From Burkholderiales bacterium UBA2459 (GTDB taxonomy: Bacteria > Pseudomonadota > Gammaproteobacteria > Burkholderiales > Burkholderiaceae_E): a stretch of DNA of 11,508 nt. Position numbers and translations under genes: made by a program. How positions within the stretch are numbered: the stretch's first letter is position 1; every line of letters starts with the position of its first letter. The notes under the pieces were generated by a model. That model saw nothing but the letters and a program-made list of their open reading frames with translations. It did not search any database and was not told the origin of the DNA. Shown piece by piece: positions 1-7,368 of this stretch. The DNA lies in the NCBI GenBank assembly GCA_002342365.1, contig DDPV01000030.1:1-11508 (forward strand), written 5' to 3'.

Positions 1-880
1 CTGCGTCAGTGGTTTCAACAGAAGGCGGGATGCCCGCGAGCAAAAAGCGACCCTCGGGTCTTAGCCAAAAACCACTGCTGTCAATGACCAAGGGACAGTT
101 CACGAGTTCAGTCGGGCAAGACAGTACGAAAACGGTGCGTCGCGCGGCATACACAGGCAGGCAAATGGCAAGATCGCGAACAAGCGCACCGGACCAGGCG
201 CCAGCGGCACAAACAAAGTGTGTGCTGCGAATTTCCCGTCCGTCGTGAAGCACGAGCGATCGAAGGCTTTGGCGCGCCGGGGGTTGATTGGCTTCGCAAC
301 GAATCGCCTTGACTTCAGCATGCAGCTGGATCACCCCCAAGCTCAAGGCTTTTTTCAAAAAGGCCCGGTGAAGACCAGGACCGTCAAACCAACCTTCGCC
401 GCGAAGGCCTAAGGAGCCCAGAGCGATATCGTCTAGCTGCAACCAGGGATACCTCGACTTGAGTTCGCCCCGGTCCAGCAAACTGACAGGCGCACCATGA
501 CGCGTTTGAATCGCATGGCTTTCGCGAAGCCCTTGCGCTTGGGCTTCGTTTGCGAGATACAAGTAACCCGGCTCAATCAATCCGATCTCGACCGTTTCGC
601 CTTCGAGGGACAAATGTTTTGATACATCGCGTAAAAATGCGATGCTGAATTGCGAAAGCGCGATGTTGACCGGGCAACTGAACTGTTGTCGGATTGAGCT
701 TGCCGACAGGCTCGATGAGGCTTTGCTAAAGCTGGTATCGCGTTCAATGAGCGCGATGCGCAGTCCAGGATCAAGGCGCTTGAGCCAATAAGCGGTCGAT
801 GCGCCCATGACCCCGGCGCCCACAATCACGACATCATAAGCACTTTCATCCGATCCACTACAACGGGCGCTTGAGCGCAT
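1..880 (-). CDS. FAD-dependent oxidoreductase, DAO fold (partial, C-terminus outside window)
   Basis: This is a flavoenzyme of the D-amino-acid oxidase/glycine oxidase/FOXRED1-like superfamily, which oxidises amines or amino acids to imines. The frame read from 880 down to 1 is open for 293 codons. The N-terminus has the FAD-binding Rossmann motif GAGVMG (residues 21-26, after hydrophobic VVIV), followed by an acidic residue at the end of the second strand (E46 in LIERD). Next comes an SxSASSIRQQF segment typical of FOXRED1-like members. A CAAGAWS segment further on resembles the second conserved motif of the fold. Family members usually have about 380-400 residues, so roughly 100 are missing. 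I chose ATG 880, which lies inside the last codons of the livM-like gene (23-base overlap). No other in-frame ATG or GTG precedes the Rossmann strand, and the ribosome-binding site is weak. As the last visible gene of the transporter operon it probably acts on the imported substrate, which cannot be named. Confidence 0.85.
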   Translation of the reverse strand, partial: MRSSARCSGSDESAYDVVIVGAGVMGASTAYWLKRLDPGLRIALIERDTSFSKASSSLSASSIRQQFSCPVNIALSQFSIAFLRDVSKHLSLEGETVEIGLIEPGYLYLANEAQAQGLRESHAIQTRHGAPVSLLDRGELKSRYPWLQLDDIALGSLGLRGEGWFDGPGLHRAFLKKALSLGVIQLHAEVKAIRCEANQPPARQSLRSLVLHDGREIRSTHFVCAAGAWSGALVRDLAICLPVYAARRTVFVLSCPTELVNCPLVIDSSGFWLRPEGRFLLAGIPPSVETTDA

Positions 881-1817
881 GCGCGAGTTCACCGATGATG
901 CCGCGCCTGAAGGCCAGGACGCACAGCACAAAGATAACGCCTTGCACCACGGTCACCCAGGCACCCAACTGCGCGAGATAGTTTTGCATGGTCACGATGA
1001 CCGCGGCGCCGACCACCGGTCCAAAGAGCGTACCCATGCCTCCCAGTAAGGTCATGAGCACCACTTCGCCAGACATGCTCCAGTGCACATCGGTGAGCGA
1101 GGCGAGTTGAAAGACCAGCGATTTGGTTGCGCCGGCGGTGCCTGCCAATGCGCCTGAGATGACAAAGGCGAGTAACTTGAAACGATCGGTGTCATAGCCA
1201 AGCGAGGTGGCACGGTCCTCGTGCTCCCGGATAGCCTTGAGGATTTGTCCGAAGGGCGAGTGCACAACGCGCCAAACAATCAAAAAGCCGGCGAGAAAAA
1301 TAGCCAACACCAGCATGTACATCCGATGGTTATCGCGCAGATCGAACAGGCCAAAAAGCATGCCGCGCGGAACCGCCTGTATGCCGTCCTCGCCCCCGGT
1401 AAACGGCGCTTGCAAACAGAAAAAGTAGATCATCTGTGCCAGCGCGAGTGTAATCATCGCGAAGTAAATACCCTGGCGCCGAATTGCCAGAGATCCGACA
1501 ACAAAGGACAGGCCGGTTGCGCAAACCGTGCCGAAAAGAATCGCCAGTTCAGGGTTCCAGGCCCAGGCTTTTGCCGCATGTGCCGCTGCATAACCAGCGG
1601 TACCCAGAAACATCGCATGTCCGAAGGACAGCAAGCCGCCAAAGCCGATAAGCAGGTTGAAGGCACAAGCAAAAAGCGCAAAACACATCACCTTCATCAG
1701 AAAGATCGGGTAAACCCAAATCGGTGCAAGCGCAAAAAAGGCAATCATCAGACCCAAGGCAAGCCACAGGGATGGGTCTGAGCCCATGGACTTGGCGGTG
1801 GTTACAGAACTTGTCAT
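858..1817 (-). CDS. livM: LIV-type ABC transporter permease, LivM family
   Basis: Inner-membrane permease subunit of a branched-chain-amino-acid-type (HAAT) ABC importer. It pairs with the LivH-like protein encoded just upstream. The protein is a chain of hydrophobic segments. It carries the LivM hallmark RRQGIYFAMITLALAQ in the middle and the cytoplasmic coupling region around AIREHEDRATSLGYD, followed by LLGGMGTLFGP. I prefer ATG 1817 (starting MTSSV), which gives 319 residues and lies 4 bases after the livH stop. An in-frame TTG at 1838 would add seven residues and overlap livH, so it is less likely. The gene ends at 858 and overlaps the start of the following flavoenzyme gene, which suggests translational coupling. 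Family assignment is firm, but substrate specificity cannot be read from permeases of this group. Confidence 0.93.
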   Translation of the reverse strand: MTSSVTTAKSMGSDPSLWLALGLMIAFFALAPIWVYPIFLMKVMCFALFACAFNLLIGFGGLLSFGHAMFLGTAGYAAAHAAKAWAWNPELAILFGTVCATGLSFVVGSLAIRRQGIYFAMITLALAQMIYFFCLQAPFTGGEDGIQAVPRGMLFGLFDLRDNHRMYMLVLAIFLAGFLIVWRVVHSPFGQILKAIREHEDRATSLGYDTDRFKLLAFVISGALAGTAGATKSLVFQLASLTDVHWSMSGEVVLMTLLGGMGTLFGPVVGAAVIVTMQNYLAQLGAWVTVVQGVIFVLCVLAFRRGIIGELAHALKRPL

Positions 1818-1821
1818 GAAT

Positions 1822-2706
1822 TTACTTTTGCGTACCAAAAAGCCCCGCGGGCTTGATCAGAAGGACGATCGTCATGATCACGAAGATCACGGTTGCCGAG
1901 GCCTCTGGGTAGAACACTTTGGTCAAGCCCTCAATAAGACCCAATCCGAATCCGGTCACAATCGCTCCCATGATCGAGCCCATGCCGCCGATCACAACCA
2001 CCGCAAAGACGACAATGATCAGGTCTGCGCCCATGGTGGGATTCACCTGATAAATCGGTGCGGCCATCACGCCAGCCAGCGCAGCGAGTCCAACGCCAAA
2101 GCCATAGGTGAGTGTGATCATCCTTGGCACATTGATGCCGAAGGCCTGGACAAGGCTTGGGTTTTCGGTTGCCGCGCGCAGGTAAGCGCCGAGCTTGGTG
2201 CGCTCAATGACGTACCAGGTTGCCAGGCAAACCACCAGCGAGGCAACAATCACCCAAGCGCGGTACTTCGGCAAAAACATGAAGCCGGTGTTGATGGCTC
2301 CCTTGAAGACATCAGGTACCGGATAGGGCATTCCCGAGGAGCCAAACTCATTGCGGAAAAGACCCTGGATAATCAGGGCCAGTCCGAAGGTCAGCAACAA
2401 ACCGTAAAGATGATCCAGCTTGTAGAGCTGTTTGAGCATGGCCCGTTCGATCAGCACACCGGTTGCACCGACCAAAAAGGGCGTAACCAGCAGTGCAAGC
2501 CAATAATTGATGCCCAGGTGGGTCATACCAAGCCAGGCAACGAAGGCGCCCAGCATGTACTGAGCGCCGTGGGTGAAATTGATGATGTTGAGCAGCCCAA
2601 AGATCACCGCCAGGCCCAGTGAGAGCAAGGCATAGAACGAACCGTTGATAAGTCCGATCAGCAATTGCCCGAAAAGGGCTTGCGAGGGAATACCAAAAAT
2701 TTCCAT
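1822..2706 (-). CDS. livH: LIV-type ABC transporter permease, LivH family
   Basis: Inner-membrane permease subunit of the same HAAT-family importer, 294 residues, the usual size for LivH. The N-terminus shows the family pattern GLINGSFYALLSLGLAVIFG followed by NIINFTHGAQYMLGAF. A later IVVFAVVVIGGMGSIMGAIV segment is the conserved permease coupling region. About eight hydrophobic stretches are visible. ATG 2706 is the natural start because it leads straight into the first membrane segment, although no strong Shine-Dalgarno sequence precedes it. The gene lies 33 bases after the binding-protein gene and 4 bases before livM. Long antisense frames across this gene are hydrophilic mirror images of the membrane segments and are not annotated. 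Confidence 0.94.
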   Translation of the reverse strand: MEIFGIPSQALFGQLLIGLINGSFYALLSLGLAVIFGLLNIINFTHGAQYMLGAFVAWLGMTHLGINYWLALLVTPFLVGATGVLIERAMLKQLYKLDHLYGLLLTFGLALIIQGLFRNEFGSSGMPYPVPDVFKGAINTGFMFLPKYRAWVIVASLVVCLATWYVIERTKLGAYLRAATENPSLVQAFGINVPRMITLTYGFGVGLAALAGVMAAPIYQVNPTMGADLIIVVFAVVVIGGMGSIMGAIVTGFGLGLIEGLTKVFYPEASATVIFVIMTIVLLIKPAGLFGTQK

Positions 2707-2739
2707 GGCGGTGTCGGTGGGCGGCTTTCGTTACGGCGA

Positions 2740-3969
2740 TTACTTCTTGACCAGCGGGCAGTCGCTCTCAGACAAGGGGCGGAAAGCCTCGTTGGCTGGA
2801 ATCGTGGAAACCAGCTTGTAGTAGTCGTAGGGGCCTTTTGATTCCGAGGGCTTTTTCACCTCAAAGAGGTAAGCCGGATGAATCTTGCGCCCGTCAGCGC
2901 GCACGCTGCCCTTGCCAAAAATCGGGTCGTCGGTGGGCAACTCTTTCATCATGGCTGCGACCTTGGTGCCGTCATCGGTTTTGGCGGCGTCGACTGCCTT
3001 CAGGTAATGAATCACGCTCGAGTAGACGCCTGCTTGAACCATGGATGGCATCTTGCCGCCGTGTGCAGATGCAAAACGCTTGGAAAAGGCACGTGTCTGA
3101 TCGTTGAGATCCCAATAAAACGTCTCGGTCAACATGAGCCCTTGTGCGATGTTCAGACCCAGGGAATGCACATCTGGCAAGAACACGAGCAGACCCGCAA
3201 GGTTCTGGCCGCCCTTGGTGATGCCAAATTCAGCGGCTTGCTTGATCGAATTGGTGGTGTCACCGCCTGCGTTTGCCAGGCCAATAATCTTGGCTTTTGA
3301 CGATTGGGCCTGAAGCAAGAACGAGGAGAAGTCCTGCGTGGGGAAAGGCGTGCGCACTTTGCCAACGACCTTGCCGCCATTTTTGGTCACCACAGCCTCG
3401 GTATCGCGCTCAAGCGCGTGACCGAAAGCGTAATCGGCAGTCAGGAAAAACCAGGATGTGCCGCCGCTTTTCACAATCGCCTTGCCGGTACCGTTAGCAA
3501 GCATCCAGGTGTCGTAGGCCCAGTGAATCGTATTGGCGTTACAGGCTTTGCCAGAGAGATCAGCGGTTGCCGAGCCCGAGTTCACATGCAGCTTGCCCTT
3601 GTCGCTGGCGATTTTTGCAACAGCCAATCCAACCGAGGAGGTCGGCACGTCGGCAATCATGTCGACCTTTTCGGTGTCAAACCATTGCCGCGCGATGTTT
3701 GATCCAACGTCGGGCTTGTTCTGGTGATCGGCGCTGATCACTTCGACCTTGAGTTTGCTGCCTGAAGCCTTCATGTAATCCTCAACCGCCATACGGGCAG
3801 CGATGAGGGAGCCAGGTCCGGTGATATCGGCATAAAGACCGGACATGTCATTCAGAACGCCGATTTTTACAACGCCATCGGATATTTGCGCCTGGCTTGG
3901 CGTTGCGCCGATGACTGCAATGGCTGAGGCCAAAAGCGATAGCTTGAGCCGGTTGGTGAACTTCATCAT
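2740..3969 (-). CDS. periplasmic substrate-binding protein of LIV-type ABC transporter
   Basis: Type I periplasmic binding protein (Peripl_BP_6, LIVBP-like), 409 residues, that delivers substrate to the permeases. The N-terminus is a Sec signal peptide: basic MMKFTNRLK, a hydrophobic core SLLASAIAVIGA and a likely signal peptidase I site after SQA (residue 27). There is no lipobox cysteine. The mature protein begins with ISDGVVKIGVLNDMSGLYAD, the standard first strand and ligand loop of the family. Two cysteines (SGKACN in the middle, SDCPLVKK near the C-terminus) could form a disulfide. Start ATG 3969 has a good GGAGAG ribosome-binding site six bases upstream; ATG 3966 is an alternative. The 109-base gap after livF may give separate translation or processing control. 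Specificity is uncertain: many proteins of this subgroup do not bind leucine, and the neighbouring enzymes suggest an amino or imino acid. Confidence 0.93.
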   Translation of the reverse strand: MMKFTNRLKLSLLASAIAVIGATPSQAQISDGVVKIGVLNDMSGLYADITGPGSLIAARMAVEDYMKASGSKLKVEVISADHQNKPDVGSNIARQWFDTEKVDMIADVPTSSVGLAVAKIASDKGKLHVNSGSATADLSGKACNANTIHWAYDTWMLANGTGKAIVKSGGTSWFFLTADYAFGHALERDTEAVVTKNGGKVVGKVRTPFPTQDFSSFLLQAQSSKAKIIGLANAGGDTTNSIKQAAEFGITKGGQNLAGLLVFLPDVHSLGLNIAQGLMLTETFYWDLNDQTRAFSKRFASAHGGKMPSMVQAGVYSSVIHYLKAVDAAKTDDGTKVAAMMKELPTDDPIFGKGSVRADGRKIHPAYLFEVKKPSESKGPYDYYKLVSTIPANEAFRPLSESDCPLVKK

Positions 3970-3982
3970 GTTTATCTCTCCA
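3970..3982 (-). promoter_or_regulatory. Shine-Dalgarno site of the binding-protein gene
   Basis: On the minus strand TGGAGAG is followed by six bases (ATAAAC) and ATG 3969. It is the best ribosome-binding site in this operon. This fits the common need for more binding protein than permease or ATPase, and it supports the 3969 start over 3966. Confidence 0.7.
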
Positions 3983-4078
3983 GTATGTTATCGATCACAA
4001 AAAATAAGCAAAGACAGAGGCAAAAACCGCCAAAACAAAGGCCTGACCGCGCCCAATCACGCCACATCGTTCGTCGGA

Positions 4079-4780
4079 TCAGACCCCAAGATACGTGTTG
4101 AGCATCTCCGATTTTGATTCGAGCTCGTGGGCGGAAAACGTTTCAACCACCGTGCCATGTTCAATCACGTAAAAGCGATCGGCAAGCGGTGCAGCAAAAC
4201 GAAAGTTTTGCTCCACCATCACAATCGTGAAACCTCTTTCGCGCAGCATACGGATTGCCCGCCCCAGCGCCTGGACAATAACCGGTGCAAGCCCTTCTGA
4301 GATCTCATCGAGCAGCAAAAGCGCAGCACCGGTGCGCAGGATTCGCGCCACAGAAAGCATTTGCTGCTCGCCTCCGGATAAGCGCGTGCCAGGGCTTGAA
4401 CGCCGCTCTTTCAGATTTGGAAACAGCGTGTAGATCTCATCGAGGCTCATGCCGCCATCGGCTACCTTGGGGGGAAGCAGCAGATTCTCTTCGCAGGTCA
4501 GGCTCGCAAAAATGCCGCGTTCCTCGGGGCAAAACCCGATTCCCAAGCGTGCTATCTCATGTGGCGGCAAATGGATTGCCTCTTGCGATTTAACTCGGAT
4601 TGACCCTGTGCGTCTGCCGACCAGGCCGAGCATCGCTTTGAGCGTGGTGGTGCGGCCGGCTCCATTACGCCCCAACAGTGTGACGACCTCACCCTGATCG
4701 ACATGCAGGTTCACCCCGTGCAAGATGTGCGACTCGCCATAAAAGGCATGAACATCGCTCAGGCGAAGCATTTCAGTCAT
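4079..4780 (-). CDS. livF: LIV-type ABC transporter ATPase, LivF family (Walker A Lys replaced by Arg)
   Basis: Cytoplasmic ATP-binding subunit of the importer, 233 residues, normal LivF length. Visible motifs are a Walker A-like GRNGAGRTT (residues 37-45), signature LSGGEQQ (134-140), Walker B LLLLDE (D158, E159) and a switch region VEQN with Gln at the usual His position, which is common in LivF. The unusual point is R43, where the P-loop lysine is expected. The codon is clearly CGC in GGCCGCACC. Everything else is intact, so the gene looks functional, and the Arg may be a subfamily trait. Start ATG 4780 lies one base after the livG stop, so translation is probably coupled. It should form a heterodimer with LivG. 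Confidence 0.94.
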   Translation of the reverse strand: MTEMLRLSDVHAFYGESHILHGVNLHVDQGEVVTLLGRNGAGRTTTLKAMLGLVGRRTGSIRVKSQEAIHLPPHEIARLGIGFCPEERGIFASLTCEENLLLPPKVADGGMSLDEIYTLFPNLKERRSSPGTRLSGGEQQMLSVARILRTGAALLLLDEISEGLAPVIVQALGRAIRMLRERGFTIVMVEQNFRFAAPLADRFYVIEHGTVVETFSAHELESKSEMLNTYLGV

Positions 4781-4781
4781 G

Positions 4782-5555
4782 TCAATGGGCGCCTTGCAAT
4801 TCGACTTCGCTGCTGCCCATGTAAGCCTCTAGCACCTGAGGGTCCTTTGACACGGTTTCGTAGGGCCCTTCGGCGATGATTTGGCCGCGTTGGAGCACCG
4901 AGATGCGGTCAGCAATTTTCGAGACCACGCCCATGTTGTGCTCGACCATCAGCACCGTGCGGTTGGCCGACACGGTCTTGATCAGTTGGGTGACCCGCTC
5001 GACGTCCTCATGGCCCATGCCCTGGGTGGGTTCGTCGAGCAGCATCAGTTGCGGGTCCATCGCCAGCGTCGTGGCGATCTCCAGTGCACGCTTTCTTCCA
5101 TAAGGAAGTTCCACCGTGATGTGATCAGCAAACTCGGTGAGTCCGACGGTGTTCAAGAGTTCCATCGCCTTGGGCGTGAGACTTTGCAACGACGCTTCAG
5201 ATCGCCAGAAGTGATACGCCGTGCCAAGTTCACGCTGCAAACCGATGCGCACGTTTTCGAGCACCGTCAAATGCGGGAACGTTGCCGAAATCTGAAACGA
5301 TCGAATCACGCCTTTGCGTGCGATCTGTGCCGACTTGAGTGGGGTGATATCTTCGCCCTGGTAAAAGATCCTGCCTGAGGTCGGAATCAAAAATTTGGTT
5401 AGAAGATTGAACACGGTGGTTTTGCCAGCGCCATTGGGTCCGATCAAGGCGTGAATATGTCCGCGTTTGACTTTCAGGTTCACGCCTGAGACCGCTACAA
5501 AACCTTTGAATTCCTTCACAAGGTCTTTGGTCTCTAAAATGATTCCTTCATTCAT
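4782..5555 (-). CDS. livG: LIV-type ABC transporter ATPase, LivG family
   Basis: Cytoplasmic ATP-binding subunit partnering LivF, 257 residues, the usual LivG length. All nucleotide-binding motifs are present and canonical: Walker A GPNGAGKTT (39-47, with K45), Q-loop Gln88 in SFQIS, a LivG-type signature LPYGRKRALEIA (from residue 150), Walker B MLLDEP (D174, E175) and the switch histidine H206 in VEHNM. The C-terminus IAEGPYETVSKDPQVLEAYMG is typical of LivG. ATG 5555 begins MNEGIIL; the upstream ribosome-binding site is weak. It lies 47 bases after the OCD-family gene and one base before livF. Because LivG keeps a complete catalytic set, it may carry much of the ATPase activity if the LivF P-loop change matters. 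Confidence 0.95.
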   Translation of the reverse strand: MNEGIILETKDLVKEFKGFVAVSGVNLKVKRGHIHALIGPNGAGKTTVFNLLTKFLIPTSGRIFYQGEDITPLKSAQIARKGVIRSFQISATFPHLTVLENVRIGLQRELGTAYHFWRSEASLQSLTPKAMELLNTVGLTEFADHITVELPYGRKRALEIATTLAMDPQLMLLDEPTQGMGHEDVERVTQLIKTVSANRTVLMVEHNMGVVSKIADRISVLQRGQIIAEGPYETVSKDPQVLEAYMGSSEVELQGAH

Positions 5556-5602
5556 CTTGCATCTTTGGACTGTTGGGCGGGGCTGTCGAACAGCCGCGGA
5601 TC

Positions 5603-6571
5603 TTAAGCCAAGTCCAGATTTCCTGTGTAATACCCTTGAAATCTTGCTTGCCCCATCACAAGCTCGGCTGCAATCAGGTCAAGTGCTGCAAAGCCTACCG
5701 ACTTGTATACGGTAATGTCCCCATCCGAGCGACGCCAGTTGTGATCGGCTGCCAAGAGCATGCCTTGCAGATCGGCAACAAGATCGTCTGCAGTCATAAA
5801 GCCTTGCTCGATAGCCTGATACACCTCACCGCCCTTATCAAGAACCGCTTGACGCTGGTCGGCAAAGACGCGGGCCCGAGCCATCAAAGCAGGTTCAGCC
5901 TCGGCCATCTGAGGCGTGAATGCGCCGACAAGTCCAAGATGCGTGCCTTTCGATACCGCTTCTGCCCGAATAAAGGCTTGTGATGCGGTGGTGGCTACAG
6001 CAACCACATCGGCTAAGGCGAGTGCCTGCTCAAGATCGCTTGCAGCCGCAGCGCGAAGGCCTTGCGCTTGCATGCGCTCTGCCATACGCTGCGCCGCCTC
6101 CTTGCGTCTGCCATAAACCGTGACGCGCTCGATCCTTAAGGCGCTGTGATGCGCCAGCGCGAGCGGCAGGCTCAGGGCGCCGGTGCCTACGACCAACAGG
6201 TGACTGCTGTCTGCGCGTGCGAGCAGCTTGGCGGCAAGGGCCGCAGCAGCAGCGGTTCGACGCAAGGTCAATTCGGTGCCATCGATCACCGCCACTGGGT
6301 GGCCGTTTTGCGCATCGAGTAAAACGTAAACACCAGAAACCGCCGCAAGGCCATGCATTGGATTATCCGGCCACACCGATACCAGCTTCACTCCGATGAC
6401 CTTCCCAGCGCGCCAGGCAGGCATCACCATGAAGCAACTGGCGTCATGATTGGGGTGGTAAATGCTGCGGGGCGGCGTGGTGATATCGAGCTTCAAGCCC
6501 TCGGCAAGGGCTTGAAGCAGTTGCGGGTAGGGCAGTGATTCGGCCACCGCCTGTGCATCAAGGTTTTGCAT
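5603..6571 (-). CDS. ornithine cyclodeaminase/mu-crystallin family protein, putative cyclic-imine (ketimine) reductase
   Basis: NAD(P)-dependent enzyme of the OCD/mu-crystallin family, 322 residues, a normal length. Visible landmarks are GVKLVSVWPDN (conserved Lys at residue 62 and the family PxN-like loop), VYVLLDAQNGHPVAVIDGTELTLRRTAA (the substrate and dimer region), the dinucleotide-binding motif GTGALS (129-134), VGAFTPQMAE (215-224) and the C-terminal ITVYKSVGFAALDL. In true ornithine cyclodeaminase the corresponding loop carries a catalytic Asp. The GAFTPQM form seen here is more like family members that reduce delta-1-pyrroline- or delta-1-piperideine-2-carboxylate, so I favour a ketimine reductase. 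Alanine or arginine dehydrogenase activity remains possible. Start ATG 6571 gives MQNLDAQ and has a poor ribosome-binding site. As the first gene of the transporter operon it probably processes the imported compound or the imine made by the flavoenzyme at the operon end. Confidence 0.88.
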   Translation of the reverse strand: MQNLDAQAVAESLPYPQLLQALAEGLKLDITTPPRSIYHPNHDASCFMVMPAWRAGKVIGVKLVSVWPDNPMHGLAAVSGVYVLLDAQNGHPVAVIDGTELTLRRTAAAAALAAKLLARADSSHLLVVGTGALSLPLALAHHSALRIERVTVYGRRKEAAQRMAERMQAQGLRAAAASDLEQALALADVVAVATTASQAFIRAEAVSKGTHLGLVGAFTPQMAEAEPALMARARVFADQRQAVLDKGGEVYQAIEQGFMTADDLVADLQGMLLAADHNWRRSDGDITVYKSVGFAALDLIAAELVMGQARFQGYYTGNLDLA

Positions 6572-6623
6572 GTGACAGCAGAGATGTTTTGCACAGTATA
6601 GGGCCCGGTTGCCCTGGTCCCCG
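6572..6623 (-). promoter_or_regulatory. possible promoter region of the transporter operon
   Basis: On the minus strand a TATACT hexamer (6600-6595) lies 23 bases before ATG 6571 and could be a -10 element; no convincing -35 element is found 16-18 bases further up. Two copies of TTTTGCA on the plus strand (6564-6570 and 6587-6593, 23-base spacing) flank the start and could bind a regulator. This is weak evidence by eye only. Confidence 0.3.
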
Positions 6624-6710
6624 CTGCCCGGGTGTCATTCTGCTCGGGCCCCTGTGGATCGCGGGCTCTGATGATTGCCCTTTGGTCTGGGTGAGGACGC
6701 CGTCCGCGCT

Positions 6711-7166
6711 TTAGCCCCCGGGCGGGATTTCGTGATGGGGCAAGCTGCCTACGAGCGCGATCAGGCTGTCCAATCCGTGATGGAAGTCGGGCCGCGATAG
6801 ATAACCGTCGCCATTTTTATCGAGCCGATTGAGTGCAGTCATCCATTCGCTCTTGCTGATCAAACCGTCGTCGCTGCTGTCGACTTTGTCTAAGAGGTTG
6901 GCGACCATTTTGTCGATCCTCGCAAACTTGTCCTTGGGATCGAGCACGGCGTTGAGTTCGGCGGCTGAAATGGCCTGATCGTCGTTTTTGTCAAAACGAT
7001 CCATGATCTTGTCGGCAACCTGGGCGACTGTGGGCGGCGCAGCAGGTTTCACTGCCGGGCCTGCACTTTTGGCAGGTGCGCTTGCTGACGTTGCCGGAGG
7101 GGTAGCGTCGGGGGATTTGATGTCGCGGGCTATTGCTAAAAACTTGGCTGCGATGGGGATTGGCAT
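6711..7166 (-). CDS. small EF-hand calcium-binding protein
   Basis: A 151-residue acidic protein with three recognisable 12-residue EF-hand loops. Loop 1 is D59-E70 with ligands D59, N61, D63, S67 and E70, and Gln instead of the usual Gly at position 6. Loop 2 is D96-E107 (D96, S98, D100, S104, E107). Loop 3 is D116-D127 (D116, N118, D120, S124, D127), with Asp rather than Glu at position 12, a change that often lowers Ca2+ preference relative to Mg2+. Residues 18-46 form an Ala/Pro/Ser/Lys-rich linker. There is no clear signal peptide or membrane segment, so it is probably cytoplasmic. Start ATG 7166 has GGAG five bases upstream. Its function is unknown; a calcium sensor or buffer is the plain inference. 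It lies upstream of the transporter operon on the same strand, 139 bases away, with no evident functional link. Confidence 0.85.
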   Translation of the reverse strand: MPIPIAAKFLAIARDIKSPDATPPATSASAPAKSAGPAVKPAAPPTVAQVADKIMDRFDKNDDQAISAAELNAVLDPKDKFARIDKMVANLLDKVDSSDDGLISKSEWMTALNRLDKNGDGYLSRPDFHHGLDSLIALVGSLPHHEIPPGG

Positions 7167-7368
7167 AGGATCTCCGTGATGGCTGTCGGGTTGGGCTCGG
7201 CTGGAATACGGTGGGCTGGGATAGATGGGCTTGGTATCGGATCGCGTTGGGTTTCAAAACAGGTCACCGACGATGCTTATTGCCGCGAAGCCTGGCAAGA
7301 GTTCCTGATCAGAGAGATCTGAGCGGGGTCAGCCCAAGATCGGCGGGGGTAGAAGGCGAGAGTGTGGG

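Noticed and set aside
577..825. Minus-strand 82-codon frame near the left end
   Set aside because: It is a shifted reading of the FAD-dependent oxidoreductase gene, whose real frame is open throughout and carries the GAGVMG motif.
1221..1781. Plus-strand frame of 186 codons opposite livM
   Set aside because: Same mirror-image effect; basic, low-complexity composition and no recognisable domain.
1786..2622. Long plus-strand frame (278 codons), rich in His, Asp and Gln, opposite livH
   Set aside because: It is the antisense reading of a hydrophobic membrane protein, which automatically gives a hydrophilic, His/Gln/Asp-rich product. No ribosome-binding site or family resemblance is seen.
7167..7368. 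Gap between the EF-hand and glycine-zipper genes, with several TGGGCT copies
   Set aside because: The copies are short and irregularly spaced, and no RNA fold, terminator or promoter could be supported by eye.
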